Of a stretch of DNA of 64,000 bases, positions 31,306 to 40,284 are shown piece by piece (within the stretch, counting starts at the first letter, position 1; each line of letters opens with the position of its first letter). The position numbers were made by a program, and so were the translations under genes. The stretch covers positions 20,873 through 84,872 of the forward strand of contig CALVOK010000019.1 of the NCBI GenBank assembly GCA_944350275.1, read 5' to 3'. This DNA is from an uncultured Clostridia bacterium. Its GTDB lineage: Bacteria > Bacillota > Clostridia > Christensenellales > UBA1242. A model generated the notes under the pieces. That model made no database searches and was not told the origin of the DNA. It saw nothing but the letters and a program-made list of their open reading frames with translations.

Positions 31306-33291
31306 ATGATAAAGAAAAAGAGTATATTTTATAAAATTTTTGTATTATGCATGGTTGCCTGCTTTGCGTTTTTGGGAGTTGGCTGTATGGGACAACCTGG
31401 CGACGCAGGTGACGGACTTGAAGGTGAGGATATTATTGGTGATTTGGCGGCAGTAGACTTATATGGCACCAAAGTGCTTTATCGCCCTGATAATTATGAC
31501 TACAATGCAGGTTCAGGTGCGGCAGAAGGTGAAATAAATGATTATTATGGTCAGTATGCTTTTTATATTTTAAGAGATTTGTTTGATATATATGGTTTAA
31601 CACAAAATGAAAGTGTCAACGGTTTAAATGGCAGACTGCCTGATTTTGCCGATGAAAATCTTGTATATTTATATGACAGTATTCGTTATCAAACAAACAT
31701 GAGAGGTGTGGTGACTCAGATAGTTGATGAAAGCGGAGCGACGAGTGAACTTACAAACCCACTTTATATTTTAGGTGCAGATACATCTGTTAGATGGCAG
31801 TGGACAATGGAGGCAAACACCAGCAGAGAAGATTTAAAGGCATATATTTATAGTTCAATAAATGGCGGGATAAATATGCAAGATGGTGACGAAGCATATA
31901 TTATTCTTCCTATGGAAACTACAGTAGAGGGTATGTTGACAGATTATTATAATACAAATATATCTTTTTCAGGAACTGACTATACAAGACTTTATTTAAC
32001 TAGTAGCGAGTCGACCGAGGTAGCAGAGCAGGCGGTTGATTATGATAATTATTCTGACTATGTAAAGACTCTTGAATATGTGATTTATTGTTATGCTGTT
32101 GACCTACCTCCGAATGAAGTAACAGTTGAGACTTATGATGACGGAAGTTATGAATTGCAGATTGAGGGGTATTCATCTGTAGATGAGGCACTTGCAGATG
32201 CTCAACATACTTTCACAATATTAGGTTCTTATGTCGGGCTTGTGGACAGGCAGATAGAAAATATCAAAAACTGGATACTTGACAATGTTATTGGCGAAAT
32301 TGCAATAAGTGATAGCGACAGTTTTACCATTTATAATGGTGTCACAGCATATTTGAATGCAAGCGGAGAGATAACAAGGTTTACTCTTGGCGGTGCGTCA
32401 TCAACCTATACTCTTGGCAGAAACTACGAGACTGCCGTCGAAAATATAATTATTGGGGTATGCGAAAATGTGCCAATTGGCTCTTATGATGGTGAAGTTG
32501 TGACAATCAACAACAGGTTCCTTGCCTCACATATAATGGAATATGCAGGAGATTTGTTCTTGATAGCAGATGACTCAAACTTTCCAGCGGAGTCGTCGTC
32601 AATTACACAGTTGCAACCGCTTGAATATCAATCTGCTGTCCTTATGTTCAATGAAGAGATTGACTTAAGTTGCCTTACAATTGCACTCAAATATGATGCT
32701 GACCTTGACGGAACGGAAGAGGGTGTCTATGATAGTAGCAAATTTCTTGAGATAATTGTTGATATAAATTACTATAATTCAACTTCTCGAACAAGACAGG
32801 TACTAGCATCAAAACGGGTAAAAGTTTATGACGGACCATACGATGAAAATTATCTCAATGATGGTACGGGCAATTCAGGAGATGGCACAATTGCACCTCT
32901 CGACCATACAAGTGCATTACTGTTTGATTTTGAAGATTCAGTTCATGTAGGAAGATTTTCAACCGACGTAGGTGGCGGTGCACTTATGACCGATGTTGGA
33001 ACGGTAGGACATTATACCTCAGAACCTTTTGTCTCAACAAATCCACTTGTACTATTGGGAACAACCAATGTGCGAAATTTCTATGAAGTTGTCGAGTATG
33101 GTTCAAATCCAGAATATGATACTGATGTGCTTGGAGAAAACAAGACATACATCTCTGGTAGACTTAATCCAAACACTTATTCTGAGAATAATGGAAGTGA
33201 TTATATAGAGATTACCTACAAGGTGATAAAAGAGGCAGGCGACGCTGACACAAACTATAAATTTTACACAGGCATTGCATTTATTGCTTAA
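31306..33291 (+). CDS. Large lipoprotein, unknown
   Basis: A 661-residue protein with a lipoprotein signal peptide (KIFVLCMVACFAFLGV, lipobox GVGC with Cys at residue 27). The mature part is acidic and beta-rich, with many Tyr, Asp and Asn, and contains stretches such as DGEVVTINNRFLASHIMEYAG. I recognise no domain. The last 130 residues (FDFEDSVHVGRF..) look like a jelly-roll or carbohydrate-binding-type beta sandwich; this is a guess. It follows the other lipoprotein but has its own promoter. Confidence 0.75.
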   Translation: MIKKKSIFYKIFVLCMVACFAFLGVGCMGQPGDAGDGLEGEDIIGDLAAVDLYGTKVLYRPDNYDYNAGSGAAEGEINDYYGQYAFYILRDLFDIYGLTQNESVNGLNGRLPDFADENLVYLYDSIRYQTNMRGVVTQIVDESGATSELTNPLYILGADTSVRWQWTMEANTSREDLKAYIYSSINGGINMQDGDEAYIILPMETTVEGMLTDYYNTNISFSGTDYTRLYLTSSESTEVAEQAVDYDNYSDYVKTLEYVIYCYAVDLPPNEVTVETYDDGSYELQIEGYSSVDEALADAQHTFTILGSYVGLVDRQIENIKNWILDNVIGEIAISDSDSFTIYNGVTAYLNASGEITRFTLGGASSTYTLGRNYETAVENIIIGVCENVPIGSYDGEVVTINNRFLASHIMEYAGDLFLIADDSNFPAESSSITQLQPLEYQSAVLMFNEEIDLSCLTIALKYDADLDGTEEGVYDSSKFLEIIVDINYYNSTSRTRQVLASKRVKVYDGPYDENYLNDGTGNSGDGTIAPLDHTSALLFDFEDSVHVGRFSTDVGGGALMTDVGTVGHYTSEPFVSTNPLVLLGTTNVRNFYEVVEYGSNPEYDTDVLGENKTYISGRLNPNTYSENNGSDYIEITYKVIKEAGDADTNYKFYTGIAFIA

Positions 33292-33301
33292 TGATTTTAT
33301 A

Positions 33302-33341
33302 AAAATAATGATAAAGAATTAATTTTCTTTATCATTTTTTT
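33302..33341 (+). terminator. Terminator after the large lipoprotein gene
   Basis: AATGATAAAGAA pairs with TTCTTTATCATT, followed by a T-run. Confidence 0.8.
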
Positions 33342-33429
33342 AATTATTGTATTTTTTTATTTTACATTTCATAACAAATAATATTCAATTTGTTTTTTAA
33401 ATATTTTCGACAAAATAACTTAAAAATTA

Positions 33430-33458
33430 TTGTAAAATAAGTTAAATTTTGATAAAAT
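33430..33458 (+). promoter_or_regulatory. Promoter of comEC (leaderless layout)
   Basis: -35 TTGTAA (33430-33435), a 17-bp spacer and -10 TAAAAT (33453-33458), with seven bases to the ATG and no Shine-Dalgarno. Confidence 0.55.
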
Positions 33459-33465
33459 ATGTAAA

Positions 33466-35571
33466 ATGAAAGATAAAAGGCTTGTAAATTTTCGCTATAT
33501 TTTTTATCCATTTTTAGCATTTTTGTTTGGAATTATTGTAGCAAGAGGACTATATTCTGCTGACATTGAAACACTTTTAGTAGTTATTGCTATCCTTTTT
33601 ATTATTGGCATATTTTTATTTGTAAAGAAAAAATATAAAATTATGGCTATTTTGTTTGCCTTCTTTTTTATTGGAAATGGTTTTTATTTTCTTGGAACTC
33701 TTAACTATAACGTAAAGTCTTATGAGGGCGAAGTGTCAATAGTAGGACGGGTTAGTGACAATTTTGAAGAGAATGACTATTACTACATGGTGGTGCTTGA
33801 TGATGTCACTATAAATGGGGAGAGTGCCAAAAATATTAAAGCAACCTTTTCTAAAGGTGACAATAAACTGGAAGTTGGAGATATCTTGACCTTTCAAAGT
33901 GAAGTTACACCTCAGTCGCTTTTTACACTTGGCTCTCTAAATTCGACAACATATAGGCAGAATGTGGGCTACACTTTGTCAGCAAGTACAAGCGACCTCG
34001 TGATTGCGACAGGATACACAAAGTTTGACGAGGATGTGAGACTTGCGATAAAAGATTTGATTTATTCAAACATGAGCGAAGATAATGCGGCGATTGCCTA
34101 TGCAGTTTTGTTTGGCGACCAGTCGGGGATAAGTTATGAGGTTAATCAATCATACAGAGACTCAGGAATAATACATATTATTGCGGTAAGTGGATTTAAT
34201 ATTGGCTTTTTGATAGCAATTCTTTATACTGCATTTAGTCATGCTAGGATAAAAAGGCTTGTAAGTTTTATTATCACCTGCGTGATAATTGTTTTGTATG
34301 CATATTTTTGTGGCTTTGCACCCTCAGTTGTCAGAGCAAGCATAATGGGAATTGTAACTATGTCGGCTCAGATATTTGGCAGGCGTTATGATGCTTTAAA
34401 TTCACTTGGCTTGTCAGGTTTTATCATACTTTTGCTTAATCCTTTGACCGCTTTTGATGTTGGTTTTCTAATGTCGGTATTTTGCGTGATTGGAATTGTG
34501 TCTCTGTCGCCACTCTTCATAAGATTTCTAGATAGGTTTCTGCCAACGACTATTGCCTCCTATATTGCAGTATCCTTTTCTGCACAGATTGCAATCTTGC
34601 CTTTTCTTGCAAGTTTCGGCTCTACCTTCAATCTGCTTTCGTTTATAATCAACCTATTTTTAATTCCGCTTTTTGCAGTGATGTATCCATATCTGTTTTT
34701 CATATCATTTTTAAGTTTATTGTTGCCATTTTTAAGTGTAATGCTTGTGCCTGTCGACTGGATTCTTTCGGTATGTTATTTCTTTGCTTACATATTTTCA
34801 ACGAGTGCGTTACAGATAAAACTGATACCTCTAAGCATTTTAACAAGTACCATATTCTACTTTTTAGTTTTTACAATGGGCGAGTTGGTCATGATAAAAC
34901 CCATGACTAAATTCTTCGCCTCCTCTATGATACTTCTTCTATGTGTGCTCTCATTTGGTTTTTGCTATATTTCAAACAGCCTCTCTTCTTCTATAGTCTA
35001 TCTAAATTCATACAATCAAGAGAGTGTGCTTTTGGTAAGCAAAAGTGGTCAGACAATGGTTGTCGGCGACAATTATCTCTTACCTAGAGTGACTGGCAAA
35101 TACAATTTAAATAGACTCGACATTTATGTGACGTTCGACTCTTTAAATGAAGATGATGTTGATAGACTTGAAGAATATGGTTTCTCTCATTATATATGTA
35201 CCGAGGGAGAGGAGTATCAGGAGGGAATTTTTGTGGCAAGACCATTTCAGTTGTTGCAGGCGGGTGATTTTTATCTTTCATATCTTTCACTAGATGGCGA
35301 CGTGATTGGTTTATTAATAACTTTTGACCAAACCTCAGTTTTTGTTGCAAGCAAAGATAAAATAGATTATAATAATATTGAAATATATCAAAATTATCTA
35401 AATTCTTTGAATATTGACATAGCATTTTTAGGTGATGACTATTCTCTTGCAAACTCGAATTTTTTGTCGGTTGGAGCAAACCAAAACTCAGTTACAAATT
35501 ACAACTTTGCAAAAGACGGAAACTTACGGTTTGATTTAGGAGATAATATTTCTATTAGGAGGCTGGATTGA
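33466..35571 (+). CDS. comEC: ComEC/Rec2-family DNA uptake channel
   Basis: A 701-residue membrane protein. N-terminal helices (residues about 10-80), the OB-like DUF4131 region (GEVSIVGRVSDNFE), then the competence core with SGIIHIIAVSGFNIGFLIAIL and GFAPSVVRASIMGI, and about ten helices. ComEC forms the channel for single-stranded DNA entry. The C-terminal 190 residues occupy the place of the usual beta-lactamase-like domain, but the expected HxDxDH is replaced by TFDSLNEDDVDRLEEYG, without histidines. The channel is complete; the nuclease-like domain appears degenerate. Overlaps holA. Confidence 0.88.
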   Translation: MKDKRLVNFRYIFYPFLAFLFGIIVARGLYSADIETLLVVIAILFIIGIFLFVKKKYKIMAILFAFFFIGNGFYFLGTLNYNVKSYEGEVSIVGRVSDNFEENDYYYMVVLDDVTINGESAKNIKATFSKGDNKLEVGDILTFQSEVTPQSLFTLGSLNSTTYRQNVGYTLSASTSDLVIATGYTKFDEDVRLAIKDLIYSNMSEDNAAIAYAVLFGDQSGISYEVNQSYRDSGIIHIIAVSGFNIGFLIAILYTAFSHARIKRLVSFIITCVIIVLYAYFCGFAPSVVRASIMGIVTMSAQIFGRRYDALNSLGLSGFIILLLNPLTAFDVGFLMSVFCVIGIVSLSPLFIRFLDRFLPTTIASYIAVSFSAQIAILPFLASFGSTFNLLSFIINLFLIPLFAVMYPYLFFISFLSLLLPFLSVMLVPVDWILSVCYFFAYIFSTSALQIKLIPLSILTSTIFYFLVFTMGELVMIKPMTKFFASSMILLLCVLSFGFCYISNSLSSSIVYLNSYNQESVLLVSKSGQTMVVGDNYLLPRVTGKYNLNRLDIYVTFDSLNEDDVDRLEEYGFSHYICTEGEEYQEGIFVARPFQLLQAGDFYLSYLSLDGDVIGLLITFDQTSVFVASKDKIDYNNIEIYQNYLNSLNIDIAFLGDDYSLANSNFLSVGANQNSVTNYNFAKDGNLRFDLGDNISIRRLD

Positions 35572-36509
35572 AAACTTTAAAGTCAAGACTAAATGAAGGC
35601 TTGAAAAATTGCTATTTGTTTGAGGGTGAAGATTATTATCTATATGATAAGGCTTTTTCTATGATTAAAAATAGGTGCGACTTGACCTTTCCAGATTTTG
35701 ACTATATAAAATTTGACGATGAGAACTTTACAATGCAATCTCTTGTCGATACCGCCCAGGTTCTGCCTCTTGGAAACTATAAACTCATCTCGGTAAAAAA
35801 TGTAACAAAAATCAGTGAGAGCGACAAGAAATTATTGCTAGATTACCTCGATAGTCCTACACCGACAACAGTTATTGTCATCTTTGATAACCCTAATAAA
35901 TTCACATTTATAAAAGATAAGTCCTCTTTTGTCGACTGCTCGAGATTCGATAAAAAACTTGGATATGCAGTGGTAATAAATGAACTTTCTCGCCTTGGCA
36001 AACAAATAAGCGGTGAGGCGCTTGATACACTTTGGGATTACTGCAACGGCTACCTCACACGTATAAATAATGAAATATATAAACTTGCCTATTATGATTT
36101 GAATGAACCGCTTATTACAAAAAAAACCGTCGAAAATATGGTAAATAAGGATAGCGAGTTTGTCATCTATGAACTCACCGACGCACTCTCTCAAAAAAGA
36201 GGGGACAAGGCAATTCAGATTGTTGATAAACTGTCAAAAGAACAGGGCATAATAGGTCTTATTACAAGCCACTTTAGAAGATTGTTTTTTATCTCAACCT
36301 CTGATATGAGTGATAAACAACTTGCCTCACTTCTTAATGTAAAAGAATTTGCTATTGCAAAACAACGTAAACAGGTTAAAAACTTCTCAAAAATACAACT
36401 AAAAAAAATATACTCTCTGCTTGAAAAGGTTGACTATAGCATAAAAAGCGGTGCAATGCTACAAGAAAATGCACTCTACTATCTAGTGTTAAGTATACTC
36501 TATGTCTAA
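35568..36509 (+). CDS. holA: DNA polymerase III subunit delta
   Basis: A 313-residue clamp-loader delta subunit. Characteristic parts: NCYLFEGEDYYLYDKA at the N-terminus, the AAA+ domain without Walker motifs, PTPTTVIVIFDNP, and the C-terminal collar FRRLFFISTSDMS..LLNVKEFAIAKQRKQVKNF. It opens the beta clamp. It starts at TTG 35568 in a TTGA overlap with the comEC stop, with AGGAGG 5 nt upstream. comEC-holA adjacency is common in Firmicutes. Confidence 0.93.
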   Translation: MKTLKSRLNEGLKNCYLFEGEDYYLYDKAFSMIKNRCDLTFPDFDYIKFDDENFTMQSLVDTAQVLPLGNYKLISVKNVTKISESDKKLLLDYLDSPTPTTVIVIFDNPNKFTFIKDKSSFVDCSRFDKKLGYAVVINELSRLGKQISGEALDTLWDYCNGYLTRINNEIYKLAYYDLNEPLITKKTVENMVNKDSEFVIYELTDALSQKRGDKAIQIVDKLSKEQGIIGLITSHFRRLFFISTSDMSDKQLASLLNVKEFAIAKQRKQVKNFSKIQLKKIYSLLEKVDYSIKSGAMLQENALYYLVLSILYV

Positions 36510-37003
36510 AAGATTAACGTTTTAATTGTACTATATAACAAGTAAGAATATTACCATATCTATATAAGAAAATGGTGTGCTCATTTACACGTATAACTCA
36601 ATATTTTTATTGTTAAGATAAAAGAAAACAATAAAATTTCTTTTTCTATGCATAAATGAACATTTTTTTGCAAAAAATAGTCTTAGGTAAAACGACCAAA
36701 ATCAAGATGTTTTGATTGTTTCACTTAAATAGCATCTTTTATTTTAAAATAATAGTTTTTTATAAAACTGCTGAAATTTCACTAAATTTTATCCTTATAT
36801 TGTATATTTAAGAAAAAACTATTATTTTTAACATAAAATCATGCGAATAATGTCGAAACAATGAAATTATTTTGAACTTTGGCTGTTAAGACCACAAAAT
36901 CACCCTAAAAACTTTCATTTAGAACGGCAAAATGAAAATTTTATGGCATAAAGTCGAAAAAAATCAAAAAATACATATTTTTTTGAAAAAAGTACTAAAT
37001 TTA
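36510..37003. other. Gene-free stretch upstream of the TasA-like gene
   Basis: About 490 bp of AT-rich DNA. AAATCAAGATGTTTTGATT forms a weak hairpin (about 36700-36718). I find no gene, terminator with T-run, or known RNA. It may hold regulatory sites for the surface gene. Confidence 0.5.
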
Positions 37004-37033
37004 TTTGACAAATTATGTCATAAAGGGGTAAAA
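37004..37033 (+). promoter_or_regulatory. Promoter of the TasA-like gene at 37061
   Basis: Consensus -35 TTGACA (37004-37009), an 18-bp spacer and -10 TAAAAT (37028-37033). An AAAAGGAGG Shine-Dalgarno follows. Confidence 0.7.
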
Positions 37034-37060
37034 TAAGGTCAGTTAAAAGGAGGAAAAATT

Positions 37061-37594
37061 ATGTCGTTAAAAGCAAAATTGGTTTCATCAATCGCAGCAT
37101 TCTGTTTGGTTCTTGCATTGATGGTTGTAGGTATCTTCGCTGCAAATCAAGTAGAGGTAAACTTGGGAGGTAGCATAACCTTTACTGCTAATGATGTTAT
37201 TGCAACTATTGATGTAACTGACAATGACAGTCAAATTGATTGGCATGATAATCTTGATGCAAAAAAACAAACTGTAGCAGAGGGTTCTGATACATTAAAC
37301 CTTGAATTTGACAAGAATCAAACTATTGTTATCACTGTTGTAATTACAAATAAATCTAATGAGAACATGACAGTTACTGCTGCTACACCAACTGTTGACA
37401 ATGGACTTGAAATTAGTTATGAAATCACAGCAGGTGGTTCAGAACAAGAAACTTACACTGCAGTACAAACAGTTGCAGCAAGTCAAAGCATCACATATCA
37501 AATTTCATTGACATTGCCAGCAAGTGCTGCAAACAATGACATTGTAAATGGTGCATGGAATGCAGACTTCACTCTTAATAGAGTAAATGCTTAA
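37061..37594 (+). CDS. TasA/camelysin-like secreted protein
   Basis: A 177-residue protein with the SipW-type signal SLKAKLVSSIAAFCLVLALM then VVGIFAA, and a predicted cut after the AA. The mature region (VNLGGSITFTANDVIATIDV.., IVITVVITNKSNENMTV) is a beta sandwich of the TasA/CalY type, which forms matrix fibres in Bacillus. Identity is by layout, not by a strong signature. Good promoter, strong Shine-Dalgarno and a terminator: it is a single, probably abundant transcript. The SipW-type peptidase lies 1 kb downstream. Confidence 0.75.
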   Translation: MSLKAKLVSSIAAFCLVLALMVVGIFAANQVEVNLGGSITFTANDVIATIDVTDNDSQIDWHDNLDAKKQTVAEGSDTLNLEFDKNQTIVITVVITNKSNENMTVTAATPTVDNGLEISYEITAGGSEQETYTAVQTVAASQSITYQISLTLPASAANNDIVNGAWNADFTLNRVNA

Positions 37595-37601
37595 TTTGTC
37601 T

Positions 37602-37638
37602 AAAAAAATCTTATAGGCAACTCCTATAAGATTTTTTT
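37602..37638 (+). terminator. Terminator of the TasA-like gene
   Basis: AAATCTTATAGG pairs with CCTATAAGATTT around CAACT, with seven T. Confidence 0.88.
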
Positions 37639-37654
37639 ATCCACTAAGTTTTGA

Positions 37655-37714
37655 AATACTAAAAACACAAATGTTAAAAACACAAATACTAAAAACACAA
37701 ATGTTAAAAACACA
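37655..37714. repeat. Four tandem copies of a 15-bp unit
   Basis: AATACTAAAAACACA and AATGTTAAAAACACA alternate twice, exactly, giving a 30-bp higher-order period. A fifth, degraded copy follows. No gene overlaps it convincingly. Confidence 0.9.
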
Positions 37715-38031
37715 AGTATTTAAAAATGCAGAGTTTAAAAAGACCGCTTGGGAAAATAGTATTATAAAATTATCAAAAAATTCAAAAAAATGGTTAAATA
37801 AAATGAAGTAAATTAAAAAATTGTCAAAAAATAAAATAAAAAACAAATTAAGTTTTGTGACGTCAAAGTAGGGGATATTTTGGTTTGACGACTAATTTTC
37901 TTTTATAAAAGATATTTTTTTAGAAAAATACCTAAAAAAGTAGAGATTTTTGTCAAAAATGTGTGAAATTATTTTATATTTTTTAAAAAAAATGTTAAAC
38001 TAAATGCAGGAGAAAAAAATAGGAGAAAAAT

Positions 38032-38619
38032 ATGGCAGAAGAAAATATGGAAAACTATGAAGTGCAAGACGAACAGCCTTCGAAGAAAAAACTCATTTTT
38101 TCGTTGATTGCTTTTATTTTGGTTGTTGCCTTGCTTATTATGGGTATTGTATTATTTTTTGTTCTAGAAGATATAAAAAGGGGACAAATAAGTGTTGATG
38201 GACACAATGTCAACATTACTGCAAATGCTAGGGTTGAAGGCATGAGTGAACCTATGACCTTACCTGAGATTGTTATTGACGAAAATACTGAGGAGGTTGA
38301 ATCTTGGGAGGTTAATCTAGTATTTGAAAACGCAGATTCAATAATTACAATTTATATTGTGGTTACAAACAATAATCAAGAGAACACTCTGCATTTGTCA
38401 TACAACAATGCAACTTCGCCAACTTCTTTGACAATACAAAACTATTATTATATTGGAGAGGACTCTTCAAGTCAAGCCGAGATACCAGGGCAACACAGTG
38501 TTTATCTTGATGCTGGAGAGACTATCACTTATATTTCAACTTATAAAATTGCAGATGCAAACAATTCAATAAGCAATGCACTAGACATTAGGATAGATTG
38601 CTCAGATATTGAGATGTAG
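38032..38619 (+). CDS. Membrane-anchored TasA-related protein
   Basis: A 195-residue protein with a 23-residue acidic cytoplasmic start, KKK, and one membrane segment (LIFSLIAFILVVALLIMGI). This parallels the signal core of the TasA-like proteins but lacks the AA cleavage site, so the protein probably stays anchored. The exterior is a beta domain (EVNLVFENADSIITIYIVVTNNNQENTL) like that of the 37061 product. Shine-Dalgarno AGGAGAA. It lies 10 bp before the SipW-type gene, forming an operon; it may be an anchor or assembly partner for the fibre protein. Confidence 0.7.
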   Translation: MAEENMENYEVQDEQPSKKKLIFSLIAFILVVALLIMGIVLFFVLEDIKRGQISVDGHNVNITANARVEGMSEPMTLPEIVIDENTEEVESWEVNLVFENADSIITIYIVVTNNNQENTLHLSYNNATSPTSLTIQNYYYIGEDSSSQAEIPGQHSVYLDAGETITYISTYKIADANNSISNALDIRIDCSDIEM

Positions 38620-38629
38620 GAGTTAAAGT

Positions 38630-40081
38630 ATGGAAACAAAGAAAAGATGGAAAAAAGTTTTAGATGTAATATCAAATATAATATTTGTTATTGTCCTATT
38701 GCTGTTGGTTGTCTTTATGGTCTATGGTTTTGGAAGTATTTCTCAAGATAAAGCACCATCCTTTTTCGGTCAGTATTATTTTAGAATAAGTACAACATCT
38801 ATGACCGACCCTGTATATAGCATTCCTGGAGACGAGGAGAGCACTCTCATCTCAGAGGGATTTGCGGTAAATGACATTGTTATTGTAAATGAAGTCAACA
38901 CAAAAGAAATAAAAGTTGGAGATATTATTGGGTATTATGAATACTCAGGTACAACAGAGAACCCTGTTGGCGAACTTGTGCCTGTCGACAGTGTTGACGA
39001 AAGCACTATTCAAGAAGTTTGGTCGAGCGGTAGTAGATATAGTGGAGACAGGGTGTTCCACCAAGTTGTAAGCATTTCAGTTGACAGCGAGGGGACTCTT
39101 TGGTTTGAGACACAGGGTTCAAGCAATTCTAGTTCGGATCCTTATTTAGTCAGAGCGGACTACGTTATTGGTAGGTATACGGACAGTGCACTTGCAGGTA
39201 TACTTGAGTTTATTGCCTCACCTGTAGGAATTGTTGTGCTTGTAGTTGTACCATCTTGTATAGTAATGTTCCTGCTTCTTATCAGCATTATTAACACAAT
39301 CGACAAAATGATAAAGAAAAAGAAAGAGGAAGAGGCTTTCCAAGATGCTTTAATCTCCTCCATATCTGCGAGCAATTCTTCATCTTCTGTCAAAGTAGAA
39401 CCATCATCTTATAGTGGCGGACTAACTGAGAGTTCAATGGCGGGATTTGAACGTGAGATGGCGAAAATAGAAAGTGAAAAAGAACAGAAAGGGGAAGAAA
39501 ATAGCAATCAAGAGGTTAGCGGAGAAAATGCAAGTCAAGAGGATGTAAATTCTCAAGTGGGTGAGCAAAATTTACAAGATAACTTAGAAAGTCAAAAGAT
39601 AAAGCGAAGTCATCCAAAGAAACCTGTAATCAAAAAGGATGATAGTGGTGTGACAGCTGAGAATAGAGTGCCACCTAAGAAACCTATCATAAGAAAAGAT
39701 ACTGTCGCAACACAACAAAATAGTGAGGCTAAGCCAGCAGAGGTTAAAGCGGATGATAGTTTAACAAAATCTGAGCCTCAAGATAAGAATGTCTCAGCAG
39801 ACCAGCCTAACACAAATCAAAATCTATCCGAGAAAGAAAATGTTGTAGACGGCAAGAGTGAGAGCGAAGTTGTACAAGATAAAAGTGCAAGCGGAAAGGA
39901 AAATGTAGCAAGCAAAGCAAGTGAGAAATCGAAAACCGCAGACAATAGCACTACAGCGAAGAGCGAAACAACTAATACTTCTGCAGAAAAGAAAACAAAG
40001 AGTACGACTAAGACGGCAGATACTAAGGCAAAAACAGGAAAAACTTCGACAAGTGGAACGAAAACAACTGGCAAGAAGTAA
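38630..40081 (+). CDS. sipW: SipW-type (ER-type) signal peptidase I with long tail
   Basis: A 483-residue protein. Membrane helix near residues 14-34. The catalytic Ser lies in STTSMTDPVY; the His in RVFHQVV replaces the Lys of ordinary bacterial signal peptidases, as in SipW and eukaryotic enzymes; an Asp-rich motif with SSSDPYLVRADYVIGRY completes the domain. A second helix lies at about 187-215. Unusually, the last 260 residues form a charged, low-complexity cytoplasmic tail with repeats (HPKKPVIKKDD; PPKKPIIRKDT) and a final Lys/Thr/Ser-rich stretch. SipW is normally about 190 residues. It likely processes the proteins at 10326, 37061 and 45257. Confidence 0.85.
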   Translation: METKKRWKKVLDVISNIIFVIVLLLLVVFMVYGFGSISQDKAPSFFGQYYFRISTTSMTDPVYSIPGDEESTLISEGFAVNDIVIVNEVNTKEIKVGDIIGYYEYSGTTENPVGELVPVDSVDESTIQEVWSSGSRYSGDRVFHQVVSISVDSEGTLWFETQGSSNSSSDPYLVRADYVIGRYTDSALAGILEFIASPVGIVVLVVVPSCIVMFLLLISIINTIDKMIKKKKEEEAFQDALISSISASNSSSSVKVEPSSYSGGLTESSMAGFEREMAKIESEKEQKGEENSNQEVSGENASQEDVNSQVGEQNLQDNLESQKIKRSHPKKPVIKKDDSGVTAENRVPPKKPIIRKDTVATQQNSEAKPAEVKADDSLTKSEPQDKNVSADQPNTNQNLSEKENVVDGKSESEVVQDKSASGKENVASKASEKSKTADNSTTAKSETTNTSAEKKTKSTTKTADTKAKTGKTSTSGTKTTGKK

Positions 40082-40095
40082 AACATCAAATTATT

Positions 40096-40128
40096 AAAAG
40101 TCATTGCAAAAAACTGCAATGACTTTTT
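40096..40128 (+). terminator. Terminator after the sipW operon
   Basis: AAAAGTCATTGCA pairs with TGCAATGACTTTT around AAAAAC. Confidence 0.85.
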
Positions 40129-40284
40129 AAGTAAAAGAGAATAAGTCCTAAAATTGTTTGGACTTTTTTGAAAAATGTGCTAGTCTAATAAGAGAGAATA
40201 TTTATTTCAAATATGTTTTGTTAGAATATATTTAAAATATTTCTTACATTAAATTATCTAAAGATAATCAAATAAAGGAGAAAA

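Larger units (their letters stand above)
37595..38031. other. 437-bp gap between surface genes
   Basis: It contains the terminator and a 15-bp tandem repeat. Near 37858-37892 there is an interrupted GTCAAA/TTTGAC inverted repeat. TTGTCA with TTTATA 17 bp later, near 37950-37980, may be the promoter of the next gene. No gene. Confidence 0.4.

Noticed and set aside
37655-37714. CRISPR array
   Set aside because: Units are contiguous 15-mers without unique spacers, and no cas gene is present.
37637-37846. Minus-strand frame across the 15-bp repeats giving repeated ICVF units
   Set aside because: The 15-bp period is a multiple of three, so repeats are open in several frames; no Shine-Dalgarno, and low-complexity Phe/Asn/Ile composition.
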